From positions 1-9,568 of the forward strand of contig JAGCJE010000048.1 of assembly GCA_017648225.1 (NCBI GenBank): a DNA stretch of 9,568 nucleotides, read 5' to 3'. Numbering within the stretch: position 1 is the stretch's first letter; each line of letters opens with the position of its first letter. Made by a program: the position numbers and the translations under genes. Of the stretch, positions 1 to 7,120 are shown one piece after another. Origin of the DNA: Kiritimatiellia bacterium (GTDB lineage: Bacteria > Verrucomicrobiota > Kiritimatiellia > RFP12 > UBA1067). The notes under the pieces are model-generated. The model did not search any database and was not told the DNA's origin. It worked only from the letters and a program-made list of their open reading frames with translations.

Positions 1-10
1 CAGCCCCCAT

Positions 11-62
11 CAGGGGAACCTCGTTCCCCTGAACCCCTATGCGCGGCCAGATACGTCCGCGC
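11..62. repeat. Two adjacent short palindromes at the left edge
   Basis: A perfect 8-bp inverted repeat (AGGGGAAC at 12-19, GTTCCCCT at 23-30) encloses a 3-nt loop and is extended by C11-G31. A second hairpin follows, GCGCGG at 41-46 pairing with CCGCGC at 57-62. Neither is followed by a clear T tract, so this is not an obvious terminator. They could be the end of an interspersed repeat or of a gene outside the window. The pairing is visible in the sequence; the role is unknown. Confidence 0.5.
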
Positions 63-78
63 TATTAGCGTTTTCACT

Positions 79-110
79 AAAAACTACTTTCATACAAAAG
101 TTTTTTCATT
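79..110. terminator. Possible terminator downstream of azlCD
   Basis: AAAAACT (79-85) can pair with AGTTTTT (99-105). An alternative inner stem pairs ACTTT (86-90) with AAAGT (97-101). A T run follows on the plus strand, and the stem ends in U5 on the minus strand. It lies about 80 nt beyond the azlD stop and could end the azlCD transcript, or a plus-strand transcript entering from the left. The stem is A/T-only and weak. Bases 111-188 hold nothing else I can support. Confidence 0.3.
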
Positions 111-188
111 TTCCCCCTTGACGCAATACATACTTGTCCCCATTTGCGATACTCTCTTCAGTGCGCGGGGCCGCCGGAGGATTCCGTT

Positions 189-509
189 TCAGATGTGAAG
201 AAAAATCATGTACGTCGAGGTTCCCGCGATGATGCTGACGAGCGGGTTGCGCCAGAAAAGCTGAAGCGCAACCGTTACCGCTCCGGCCAGATAAGGCCCG
301 AAAGTGCGCCACTCCAAAGACGAGTAGGAATAGACGATTAAAAAAGCGATTATGACAGGCGAAATCAAAACGCCGAGTTTTCCGACCCACGGCGGCAGTT
401 CCCGGGCCTTGCGGGAAAACAACACGAATGGCAGTGATCTGAGCGCGTAGGTAACGCCCCATCCGACCGCAACGAGCGCGAAGAGATATAAAATCCGGTT
501 ACTTTCCAC
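189..509 (-). CDS. azlD: AzlD-family branched-chain amino-acid export subunit
   Basis: This 106-residue, very hydrophobic protein matches the small subunit of AzlCD-type exporters in the inner membrane, which export leucine, isoleucine, valine and analogues with the larger AzlC. It shows the family layout: a first membrane helix, then a conserved stretch 'TYALRSLPFVLF', a short polar loop with 'LPPWV', and two or three more helices ending at the C-terminus. Length is normal for the family (about 100-110 aa). The start is GTG at 509, 11 nt inside the 3' end of azlC, with a GAGGGG stretch (526-521) about 11 nt upstream inside azlC, so translational coupling is likely. The family call is from residue pattern; the substrate is inferred from the family. 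Confidence 0.85.
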   Translation of the reverse strand: MESNRILYLFALVAVGWGVTYALRSLPFVLFSRKARELPPWVGKLGVLISPVIIAFLIVYSYSSLEWRTFGPYLAGAVTVALQLFWRNPLVSIIAGTSTYMIFLHI

Positions 510-1101
510 GGCCGAAGAACCCCCTCATCTGATCTGTGAAGATAACGAGAAACAGGGCGACCATCGCGAATTCGATGCCTTGGGTCGCCGTCTTTATTCT
601 TTCGGGCGACAGGGCCTTTTCGAGCGCGTAGACGACGAGGCATCCCGAGGTTACGCCGGAAATCCAATATGAGAGGTTTAAGGCAGAAAGATAGGTGCAG
701 TACTTTTCGTAAAGTTTCTGATCTTTTATCGTGCTTGCCGTTTCAAGTGCGTAATTCTCGTCGGTCAGCATGTGGATAAGAAAGAGCTTCTTGAAAAACG
801 ACACCGTCCTCCATCTGGAAAGCATTGAAATTCCGTAGAACGCATAGCGGAAGTTTATCATCAGCGTTATCGCCGCGACCGCCGTGAGAGACGCACTCTG
901 GGCGATGAGCGGAACGATCGCGAAACTGAGCGTTCCCGAAACGAAACTCGCCGCGGTGAGAAAACCCCACAGCGGAGAGAAGGGAACGTCGGCCTTAGCT
1001 CCCATCAAGACTCCGGCCGCGAACCCCATGGTTGTGTAACCCATCAACACGGGCAGCGAGTCGATGAAGGCGCGTCGGAAAATTTTACCGTTAATGTTCA
1101 C
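499..1101 (-). CDS. azlC: AzlC-family branched-chain amino-acid exporter, large subunit
   Basis: This 200-residue integral membrane protein matches AzlC, the large subunit of the branched-chain amino-acid exporter. The N-terminus ('FRRAFIDSLPVLMGYTTMGFAAGVL') is typical of the family, and a conserved 'MINFRYAFYGISM' segment followed by 'HMLTDENYAL' lies near residues 80-120. Further hydrophobic helices sit in the C-terminal half, and the protein ends in a basic 'GRGK' tail. It is slightly shorter than usual (about 220-240 aa). It is the first gene of an azlC-azlD operon. The GTG start at 1101 has no Shine-Dalgarno sequence, and the likely -10 box ends only 8 nt before it, so the mRNA may be leaderless. 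The first in-frame ATG would cut into the conserved N-terminus, so I keep GTG. Confidence 0.87.
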   Translation of the reverse strand: MNINGKIFRRAFIDSLPVLMGYTTMGFAAGVLMGAKADVPFSPLWGFLTAASFVSGTLSFAIVPLIAQSASLTAVAAITLMINFRYAFYGISMLSRWRTVSFFKKLFLIHMLTDENYALETASTIKDQKLYEKYCTYLSALNLSYWISGVTSGCLVVYALEKALSPERIKTATQGIEFAMVALFLVIFTDQMRGFFGRGK

Positions 1102-1109
1102 GGCGGGAA

Positions 1110-1138
1110 ATTATATCAAATGAAGTGCGGCTGTTGAA
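1110..1138 (-). promoter_or_regulatory. Probable azlCD promoter
   Basis: On the minus strand a perfect TATAAT (+ coordinates 1110-1115) lies just upstream of the azlC GTG. At 17-bp spacing the -35 is poor (TTCAAC, 1133-1138). Transcription would start at or within 1-2 nt of the GTG codon. The -35 region overlaps the -35 of the divergent hydrolase promoter. Confidence 0.5.
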
Positions 1139-1162
1139 AGAGTTTAGTAAAAATGAGATAAT
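1134..1162 (+). promoter_or_regulatory. Sigma70-type promoter of the serine hydrolase gene
   Basis: TTGAAA (1134-1139) and GATAAT (1157-1162) are separated by exactly 17 bp. An A/T-rich leader follows, then AGGAG (1181-1185) with 8-nt spacing to the ATG at 1194. The order and spacing are near consensus. Confidence 0.65.
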
Positions 1163-1193
1163 ACTTTCAATTTTTATATAAGGAGTAATAAAA

Positions 1194-2408
1194 ATGAATA
1201 AACTTATCTTTTCGCTCGCCATTGCGGCGGTTGCGGCGTTGAATTGCGCGGCAGAATGCGTTAAACCTTCCGGAACGACGTTCGTTAAGGACGCCGTTCA
1301 GAAATATGCCGATAGCGGCGAACTGCCCGGCGCGATCAGCATTCTTTACAACAACGGTGTTCAGGAGGTCGCTTGCATCGGCTATTCCGACGTGAGGACG
1401 AAGCGCAAGATCACTCTCGACGATGTTTTCATGCAGTGCTCCCAGACCAAGGGATTCTGCGGCGTTACGATCGCGATACTTGTGGAGGAGGGTAAGATCT
1501 CTCTCGACGATCCCGTTTCGAAGTATCTGCCCGAGTTCAAGAATCTTTGGATCTGTGAAAAGAAGGGTGATAAGGAGCGTACGCTCAAGAAGGCCGAGAA
1601 CGTTCTTACGGTGAGGATGGTCATGAACCACACGGGTGGTTTTCCGTTTGAACTTCCTGGTCACCATGCGATGGGCGGATGGTCCCGTCGCATGCCGCTG
1701 AGATCTGTTGCCGCGACTGCGGCGGCCCAGCCGATTCTTTTCGAGCCTGGTACGAAGGTTCAGTATTCCAACGTCGGTATCGACATCGGCGCTGCGATTG
1801 TCGAAGTTGTCACCGGCAAGCGCTGGGAGGATTTTCTCGACGAGCGCGTTCTTTGCCCGCTCGGCATGACGTCCAGCTCCTTTTGGCCTACGGACAAGCA
1901 GCTCGAGACGAAGATCGAGCTTAACACGATCAAGGCGAACGCTCCCGCCGAATGGCGCTATTCGGACGAGGCGATGAACCGTCCCTACAACGACCGCTTC
2001 GTCTTTTCGTCGGCGGGCGCGGGACTTTGGACGACGGCGCGCGATCAGCTCAAGTTCTACAAGATGCTCATGAATCTCGGCGTCGGCGACAACGGCGTCA
2101 GAATTCTGAAGGAGGAGACGGTAAAGAATCTTCTCGCCGTCTCATCGCGCCCGAAGAACCTCGGAAACTATTCCCTCGGCCTTACCGCTCCTCAAGTCGA
2201 CAGTGAGGACGCATGGTTCGGGCACGGTGGCGCGTGGGGAACGTCATGTTCCGTAAACTGGCACAAGAAGCAGCTTAAGCTCTGGGTCGTGCAGATATGC
2301 GGCAATCCGCGGCCGTGGAATAAGCCTAAGTCGGAGGCCGAGGAGAAGTTCTTCAAAGCGACGATCGACAACAGAGACGCCGACGCTTATACGGGCCGTA
2401 TGAAATAA
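1194..2408 (+). CDS. Secreted serine hydrolase, beta-lactamase (class C) / penicillin-binding-protein fold
   Basis: This 404-residue protein has an N-terminal signal peptide (about residues 1-20, K3 then a hydrophobic core ending 'NCAAEC'), so it is probably periplasmic. The mature part has the serine beta-lactamase/DD-peptidase signatures in order: S-Q-T-K (S83 nucleophile, K86), Y-S-N (Y191, N193) and H-G-G (H344-G346) in the place of KTG. The 'MNHTGGFP' segment near 144-151 and 'GLWTTARDQLKFYKMLM' near 275-290 are also typical. Such family VIII esterase-like or class C-like proteins may be carboxylesterases, D-amino-acid peptidases or cell-wall enzymes. A true antibiotic-hydrolysing beta-lactamase is less likely because the third motif is HGG. 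The gene has its own promoter and a strong ribosome binding site, and no clear terminator follows it before ppdK. The substrate cannot be told from sequence. Confidence 0.85.
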   Translation: MNKLIFSLAIAAVAALNCAAECVKPSGTTFVKDAVQKYADSGELPGAISILYNNGVQEVACIGYSDVRTKRKITLDDVFMQCSQTKGFCGVTIAILVEEGKISLDDPVSKYLPEFKNLWICEKKGDKERTLKKAENVLTVRMVMNHTGGFPFELPGHHAMGGWSRRMPLRSVAATAAAQPILFEPGTKVQYSNVGIDIGAAIVEVVTGKRWEDFLDERVLCPLGMTSSSFWPTDKQLETKIELNTIKANAPAEWRYSDEAMNRPYNDRFVFSSAGAGLWTTARDQLKFYKMLMNLGVGDNGVRILKEETVKNLLAVSSRPKNLGNYSLGLTAPQVDSEDAWFGHGGAWGTSCSVNWHKKQLKLWVVQICGNPRPWNKPKSEAEEKFFKATIDNRDADAYTGRMK

Positions 2409-2409
2409 G

Positions 2410-2438
2410 TAGACGCAAAATGCGGTATGTGGTATAAT
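2410..2438 (+). promoter_or_regulatory. Sigma70-type promoter of ppdK
   Basis: TAGACG (2410-2415, four of six matches to the -35 consensus) and a perfect TATAAT (2433-2438) are 17 bp apart. The hydrolase stop codon ends at 2408, so the promoter starts directly after it. The remaining leader to the ATG at 2487 is A-rich with only a weak AGAAAG ribosome binding site. Confidence 0.65.
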
Positions 2439-2486
2439 CTCGCTCAAACAAAAGAAAACAAATATTAAAGAAAAGAGCAGAAAGAA

Positions 2487-5129
2487 ATGAAAGCAGAGAC
2501 AAAGTATGTCTATTTCTTCGGTGCAGGACAGACCGAAGGCAACACCAATATGCGCGAACTTCTCGGCGGCAAGGGCGCCAACCTTGCGGAGATGGCGGGA
2601 CTGGGGCTTCCCGTTCCCCAGGGCTTCACGATCACGACCGAGGCCTGCACGCGCTACTACGATGACGGCAAGAAGGTCGGAGACGACATCGTCGCGCAGG
2701 TGATGGAATATATCGACAAGCTCGAGAAGTCCGCCGGCAAGAAGTTCGGCGACACCAAGAACCCGCTTCTCGTTTCGGTCCGCTCCGGCGCGCGCGCGTC
2801 GATGCCGGGCATGATGGATACGATTCTCAACCTCGGTCTTAACGAAGAGGTCGTCGAGTCGCTCGCCGCGCAGACGAAGAACCCGCGCTGGGCGTGGGAC
2901 TGCTACCGCCGCTTTATCCAGATGTTCTCCGACGTCGTCATGGAGGTCGGCAAGAAGTATTTCGAAAAGCTCATCGACGAGATGAAGGAGCGAAAGGGCG
3001 TCAAGCTCGACGTCGAACTTACCGCCGACGATCTCAAGGAACTTGCGGGTCAGTTCAAGGCCGAGTACAAAGCCAAGATCGGCAAGGACTTCCCGTCCGA
3101 CGCGAAGGAGCAGCTTTTCGAGGCCATCAAGGCCGTGTTCCGCAGCTGGGACAATCCCCGCGCCAACATCTATCGCCGCGACAACGATATCCCCTACAGC
3201 TGGGGTACCGCCGTCAACGTCCAGATGATGGCGTTCGGAAACCTTAACGACGAATCCGGCACGGGCGTCGCCTTTACGCGCGATCCCGCGACTGGCGAGA
3301 AGAAGCTCATGGGCGAGTTCCTGATGAACGCCCAGGGCGAAGACGTGGTCGCCGGCGTCCGCACCCCGATGCCGATCGCTAAGATGGCCGAGGTTATGCC
3401 TGACGTCTTCAAGCAGTTCCAGGATATCTGCAAGAAGCTCGAGGCCCACTACCGCGATATGCAGGATATGGAGTTTACGATCGAGAATAAGAAACTCTTC
3501 ATGCTCCAGACACGCAACGGCAAGCGCACGGCGAAGGCCGCGCTCAAGATCGCGTGCGATCTCGTCGACGAGGGTATGCGCACCGAGGAAGAGGCCGTTC
3601 TCATGATCGACCCCAGGAATCTTGATACGCTTCTTCATCCCCAGTTCGATATCGTCGCTCTTAAGAAGGCTCAGCCGATCGGTCGCGGTCTTGCCGCGTC
3701 GCCCGGCGCCGCCTGCGGAAAGATCGTCTTCACCGCCGCAGACGCGAAGGCGTGGAAGAGCCGCGGCGAGAAGGTCGTTCTCGTACGCCTTGAGACCTCT
3801 CCCGAGGATATTGAGGGTATGAAGGCCGCCGAGGGTATCTTGACCGTTCGCGGAGGCATGACGTCCCACGCGGCCGTCGTCGCCCGCGGTATGGGCGAGT
3901 GTTGCGTTTCGGGTTGCCAGGAAATCATCATGGATGAGGAGAACAAGAAGTTCGTCCTTTCCGGCAAGACCTTTAAGGAGGGCGACTGGCTCTCTATTGA
4001 TGGCTCGACCGGCAATATCTACGATGGCGTTATCCCGACGGTCGACGCGTCCATCGTCGGCGAGTTCGGTCGCATCATGATGTGGGCCGACAAGTTCCGC
4101 AAGCTTAAAGTCCGCACCAACGCCGATACGCCGCGCGACGCCAAGAAGGCCCGCGAACTCGGCGCCGAGGGCATCGGGCTTTGCCGCACAGAGCACATGT
4201 TCTTCTCGCAGAGCCGCATCACGCCGTTCCGCGAAATGATCTGCTCCGATACGGTCGAGGAGCGCCGTCTCGCGCTCGCGAAGATTCTCCCTTATCAGCA
4301 GGACGACTTCGAGCAGCTCTTCGAGGCGCTTGACGGCCAGCCCGTCACGATCCGTTTCCTCGATCCGCCGCTTCATGAGTTCGTTCCCCACACTGAAGAC
4401 GAGATCGCGCTTCTCGCGAAGACGATGCATAAGCCCATCAGCCGTATCAAGGACATCATCGACTCGCTCCACGAGTTCAATCCGATGATGGGTCACCGCG
4501 GCTGCCGTCTGTGCGTAACCTATCCCGAAATCGCGCGCATGCAGACGAAGGCCATCATCCGCGCGGCGATCGCGGTTCAGCGCCGTCACAAGGGCTGGAA
4601 CGTGAAGCCCGAGATTATGATTCCTCTCACGGGCGATCTCAAGGAGTTCAAGTTCGTCAAGGACATCGTCGTCCATGTGGCGAACGATGAGATCCAGGCC
4701 GCCGAGATCAAGCTCAACTACGAGGTCGGCACGATGATCGAAGTTCCCCGTGCGGCGCTTTGCGCGGGAGAAATCGCCGAGGAGGCCGAGTTCTTCTGCT
4801 TCGGTACGAACGATCTTACCCAGATGACGTTCGGATTTTCGCGCGATGACGCGGGCAAGTTCCTCAACTCCTACTACGATCACAAGATCTACGAGAACGA
4901 TCCGTTCGCGAAGCTCGACCAGGAAGGCGTCGGCAAGCTTATGGAGATGGCGGTCGTCAACGGAAAGGCGACCCGTCCGAAGATCCACTGCGGTATCTGC
5001 GGCGAGCATGGAGGAGACCCGACCTCGGTCGAGTTCTGCCACAAGCTCGGTCTCGACTATGTAAGCTGCTCGCCCTACCGCGTGCCGATTGCGCGTCTCG
5101 CGGCGGCTCAGGCGGCGCTCAGAAACTGA
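2487..5129 (+). CDS. ppdK: Pyruvate, phosphate dikinase
   Basis: This cytoplasmic enzyme reversibly converts pyruvate, ATP and phosphate to PEP, AMP and PPi. At 880 residues it is full length (the family is about 870-890). The N-terminal ATP-grasp domain opens with 'YFFGAGQTEGNTNMRELLGGKGANLAEM' features and includes 'SVRSGARASMPGMMDTILNLG'. The central phosphohistidine domain carries G-G-M-T-S-H with catalytic H461, preceded by T459, the position used for regulatory phosphorylation in plant homologues. The C-terminal PEP/pyruvate barrel has 'GIGLCRTEHMFF', 'FGTNDLTQMTFGFSRDD' and 'ICGEHGGDP' with the acid/base cysteine C838. The cysteine motif and the ending 'VSCSPYRVPIARLAAAQA' favour PPDK over PEP synthase. 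It is monocistronic, with its own promoter and a strong terminator. With pgk and pckG nearby it fits PPi-linked glycolysis or gluconeogenesis in an anaerobe. Confidence 0.97.
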   Translation: MKAETKYVYFFGAGQTEGNTNMRELLGGKGANLAEMAGLGLPVPQGFTITTEACTRYYDDGKKVGDDIVAQVMEYIDKLEKSAGKKFGDTKNPLLVSVRSGARASMPGMMDTILNLGLNEEVVESLAAQTKNPRWAWDCYRRFIQMFSDVVMEVGKKYFEKLIDEMKERKGVKLDVELTADDLKELAGQFKAEYKAKIGKDFPSDAKEQLFEAIKAVFRSWDNPRANIYRRDNDIPYSWGTAVNVQMMAFGNLNDESGTGVAFTRDPATGEKKLMGEFLMNAQGEDVVAGVRTPMPIAKMAEVMPDVFKQFQDICKKLEAHYRDMQDMEFTIENKKLFMLQTRNGKRTAKAALKIACDLVDEGMRTEEEAVLMIDPRNLDTLLHPQFDIVALKKAQPIGRGLAASPGAACGKIVFTAADAKAWKSRGEKVVLVRLETSPEDIEGMKAAEGILTVRGGMTSHAAVVARGMGECCVSGCQEIIMDEENKKFVLSGKTFKEGDWLSIDGSTGNIYDGVIPTVDASIVGEFGRIMMWADKFRKLKVRTNADTPRDAKKARELGAEGIGLCRTEHMFFSQSRITPFREMICSDTVEERRLALAKILPYQQDDFEQLFEALDGQPVTIRFLDPPLHEFVPHTEDEIALLAKTMHKPISRIKDIIDSLHEFNPMMGHRGCRLCVTYPEIARMQTKAIIRAAIAVQRRHKGWNVKPEIMIPLTGDLKEFKFVKDIVVHVANDEIQAAEIKLNYEVGTMIEVPRAALCAGEIAEEAEFFCFGTNDLTQMTFGFSRDDAGKFLNSYYDHKIYENDPFAKLDQEGVGKLMEMAVVNGKATRPKIHCGICGEHGGDPTSVEFCHKLGLDYVSCSPYRVPIARLAAAQAALRN

Positions 5130-5155
5130 GTCAGGGAAATTGCCTGAATAAAAAA

Positions 5156-5198
5156 GGCGGCTCCTAACTGCTTAGCGGCAGGGAGTCGCCTGTTTTTT
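5156..5198 (+). terminator. Rho-independent terminator of ppdK
   Basis: GGCGGCTCCT (5156-5165) pairs with GGGAGTCGCC (5181-5190), a 10-bp stem with two G-U pairs. An inner CTGC/GCAG pairing tightens the loop, and TGTTTTTT follows. A run of A (5150-5155) precedes the stem. A smaller hairpin (TCAGG 5131-5135 with CCTGA 5143-5147) lies between it and the ppdK stop. Confidence 0.88.
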
Positions 5199-5216
5199 AT
5201 CAGAATCCCTGGGGGG

Positions 5217-5245
5217 TTGCATAAATTTTCGAAATTCGGTAAAAT
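5217..5245 (+). promoter_or_regulatory. Sigma70-type promoter of rpsT
   Basis: TTGCAT (5217-5222) and TAAAAT (5240-5245) are separated by 17 bp, placing the transcript start about 25-30 nt before the rpsT ATG. A ribosome binding site AAGGA (5268-5272) follows. Confidence 0.65.
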
Positions 5246-5279
5246 ATGCGGCGAACATTCCCACAAAAAGGATAAAAAA

Positions 5280-5567
5280 ATGGCTAATATCAAGGGCGGC
5301 CGCGCCGCCAGAAAACGTGATCGTCAGAACGCCAAGGCGAATAAGCGCAATTCTATCGCCAAGGCTAAGCTCCATGATGCCCACAAGAAGCTCTTCAAGG
5401 CCGCCGACGCCAACAACAAGGAAGTCGCCGAGAAGAAGTTCAAGGAATTTGTCTCCGGTCTCGACAAGGCCGTGAAAAAAGGTATTATCACTAAGAATAC
5501 TGCTGACCGCAAGAAATCTCGCGCTCAGCTTAAACTTAACAAGATGGCGAAAGCCGAAGAAAAGTAA
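5280..5567 (+). CDS. rpsT: 30S ribosomal protein S20
   Basis: This small, lysine/arginine-rich protein of 95 residues binds 16S rRNA in the 30S subunit body. It opens 'MANIKGGRAARKRDRQNAKANKRNSIAKAKL' and continues as long alpha-helices, with the family pattern 'LDKAVKKGIITKNTADRKKSRAQLKLNKM' near the C-terminus. The ATG at 5280 is chosen because AAGGA precedes it by 7 nt and the protein then starts with the family's usual short lead. The reading frame stays open upstream to a TTG at 5217, but that codon is the promoter -35. At 95 residues it is slightly longer than the usual 85-90, through a charged C-terminal tail. The gene stands alone with its own promoter and terminator. Confidence 0.95.
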   Translation: MANIKGGRAARKRDRQNAKANKRNSIAKAKLHDAHKKLFKAADANNKEVAEKKFKEFVSGLDKAVKKGIITKNTADRKKSRAQLKLNKMAKAEEK

Positions 5568-5599
5568 CAAGGTTACACTATCGGGAATGTGATGGCAGA

Positions 5600-5640
5600 G
5601 GGCATCGGGATAAAACAATATCCGGTGCCCTTTGTATTTT
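5600..5640 (+). terminator. Rho-independent terminator of rpsT
   Basis: GGGCATCGGGATA (5600-5612) pairs with TATCCGGTGCCC (5619-5630), about 11-12 bp with one bulge. The loop is short and A-rich, and a T-rich tract (5631-5640) follows. Confidence 0.85.
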
Positions 5641-5661
5641 AAAACAAGATTTTAATATAAT
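5632..5661 (+). promoter_or_regulatory. Sigma70-type promoter of pgk
   Basis: A perfect TATAAT (5656-5661) lies 18 bp after TTGTAT (5632-5637), which sits inside the T tract of the rpsT terminator. The ribosome binding site AAAGGA (5668-5673) is 9 nt before the pgk ATG. Confidence 0.6.
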
Positions 5662-5682
5662 AAGACGAAAGGAAAACTAAAA

Positions 5683-6996
5683 ATGGCAAAGAAGACTCTG
5701 CGCGATGTTGAACTCAACGGCAAGCGCGTTGTAATGCGTGTCGATTTCAACGTCCCCATGGCTAAGGATGGCTCCGGTAAGATTACTGACGATACCCGTA
5801 TCGTCGCCGCGCTTCCTTCGATTCAGTACGTTCTCGAACAGGGCGGTAGCCTCGTTCTCATGAGCCACCTCGGTCGTCCGAAGGGTGTTAAGCTCGGCGC
5901 TGCTCCCAGCGAAGCGAACGCCGCGTTCACGCTTAAGCCTGTCGCCGAAGAGCTCGCTAAGAAGCTCGGTCGTGAGGTTAAGTTCGTTCCTGACTGCATG
6001 GCCGCCGACGAAGTCGTAGCCGCTCTTAAGCCGGGCGAAGTCGCTCTTCTCGAGAATACCCGCTTCTACAAGGCTGAAGATGGTAAGGTTAAGAAGGATG
6101 ACGAGAAGAAGGGTATCCACCTCACCGACGAAGAGTTCGCCGCAAAGAAGGCCGAGCTTAAGGCCGAGCGCGCCGAAATGGCTAAGAAGCTCGCCAGCTA
6201 CGGCGACATCTACTGCAACGACGCGTTCGGTACGGCTCACCGCGCCCACGCTTCGACGGCTGTCATTGCCGACTATTTGAAGCCCGCAGTTTCTGGCTTC
6301 CTCCTCGAGAAGGAAATCAAGTTCCTCGGCGACGCTGTCGAGAATCCTGTTCGTCCTTTCGTCGCTATTCTCGGCGGCGCTAAGGTCTCCGATAAGCTCG
6401 CGGTCGTTAAGAGCCTCCTCAACAAGGTTGATACGCTCATCATCGGCGGCGGCATGGCTTACACCTTCAAGAAGGCTCAGGGCCTTAAGATCGGCTCCTC
6501 CCTTTGCGAGGACGAGCAGGTCGCTTACTGCGGCGAGATGCTCGAAGCTGCCGCTTCCAAGGGCATCAAGATTCTTCTCCCCGTCGACAACGTCGTCGCC
6601 GACAAGTTCCCGGCCGAGAAGGACGCCAGCGACATTCAGCTCCAGACCCTCGAGGGCGATATTCCCGACGGCTGGATGGGTCTCGACGTTGGTCCTAAGT
6701 CTGTCGAGCTCTTCGGCGAGGCTGTTAAGGGCGCTAAGACGGTTGTTTGGAACGGTCCTATGGGCTGCTTCGAGTTCGCTCCTCTCTCGAAGGGTACGTA
6801 CGGCGTTTGTGACGCTGTCGCGACCGTCAAGGCTAACGGCGGCATCTCGATCATCGGCGGCGGCGACTCCGTCAGCGCCGTTAAGAAGAGCGGTAAGGCC
6901 GCTGAGATGAGCCACGTTTCTACGGGCGGCGGCGCTTCTCTCGAGTTCCTCGAGGGTAAGGTTCTCCCCGGCGTTGCTGCGCTCGACGAGAAATAA
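5683..6996 (+). CDS. pgk: Phosphoglycerate kinase
   Basis: This cytoplasmic glycolytic enzyme transfers phosphate between 1,3-bisphosphoglycerate and ADP. Of 437 residues, the N-terminal domain shows 'RVDFNVP' (D21, N23), R39, 'SHLGRP' (H62, R65) and 'NDAFGTAHRAHAS' (from N179). The C-terminal nucleotide domain shows 'GGGMAYTFKKA', 'PVDNVVADKF', 'GLDVGPKSVELF', 'VWNGPMGCFEF' and 'GGGDSVSAV' (392-400). It is 35-45 residues longer than the usual bacterial enzyme. The excess is a lysine/glutamate-rich insertion of about 34 residues (about 131-164) between 'LLENTRFYK' and 'MAKKLASYGDIY'. Codons favour GCT, CGT and AAG more than in ppdK, as expected of a strongly expressed gene. It has its own promoter and terminator. 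Confidence 0.97.
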   Translation: MAKKTLRDVELNGKRVVMRVDFNVPMAKDGSGKITDDTRIVAALPSIQYVLEQGGSLVLMSHLGRPKGVKLGAAPSEANAAFTLKPVAEELAKKLGREVKFVPDCMAADEVVAALKPGEVALLENTRFYKAEDGKVKKDDEKKGIHLTDEEFAAKKAELKAERAEMAKKLASYGDIYCNDAFGTAHRAHASTAVIADYLKPAVSGFLLEKEIKFLGDAVENPVRPFVAILGGAKVSDKLAVVKSLLNKVDTLIIGGGMAYTFKKAQGLKIGSSLCEDEQVAYCGEMLEAAASKGIKILLPVDNVVADKFPAEKDASDIQLQTLEGDIPDGWMGLDVGPKSVELFGEAVKGAKTVVWNGPMGCFEFAPLSKGTYGVCDAVATVKANGGISIIGGGDSVSAVKKSGKAAEMSHVSTGGGASLEFLEGKVLPGVAALDEK

Positions 6997-6997
6997 T

Positions 6998-7060
6998 ATC
7001 GCTTAGGCGATACGCTTAAAGAAGCGAAGGCTAGAGCATTCCTCGGCCTTCGCTTTTTTA
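6998..7060 (+). terminator. Rho-independent terminator of pgk
   Basis: AAGCGAAGGC (7022-7031) pairs perfectly with GCCTTCGCTT (7046-7055), a 10-bp stem with a 14-nt loop followed by a T run. It is preceded by a small hairpin (ATCGC 6998-7002, loop TTAG, GCGAT 7007-7011) right after the stop codon. Read on the minus strand the stem is followed by CTTTAAG, so it may also stop lipoprotein transcripts weakly. Confidence 0.9.
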
Positions 7061-7085
7061 TTTCCTAATCTCTACTCTTCCGCCA

Positions 7086-7120
7086 ATCACTGACTCCTGA
7101 TTCCTAATTACTTATTACTC
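7086..7120. repeat. Imperfect heptanucleotide tandem repeat, left of the lipoprotein gene
   Basis: Five 7-nt units run in register on the plus strand: ATCACTG, ACTCCTG, ATTCCTA, ATTACTT, ATTACTC. On the minus strand these read as NAGTNAT/NAGGANT units. The tract contains the last codons and the TAA stop of the lipoprotein gene. Confidence 0.55.

Noticed and set aside
2244..5042. A 932-codon open frame on the minus strand opposite ppdK
   Set aside because: It is antisense to an unmistakable PPDK and mirrors its codon bias. The translation is Asp/Leu/Arg/Val-rich with no recognisable domain, and it has no ribosome binding site.
5217..5279. Longer rpsT start at TTG 5217
   Set aside because: It would translate through the -35 and -10 boxes and the ribosome binding site. 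The ATG at 5280 gives the normal S20 N-terminus.
5677..6915. A 412-codon open frame on the minus strand opposite pgk
   Set aside because: It has the same antisense artefact composition and lies fully opposite a complete phosphoglycerate kinase.
7086..7120. CRISPR-like repeats
   Set aside because: Units of 7 nt with no spacers do not fit any CRISPR array.
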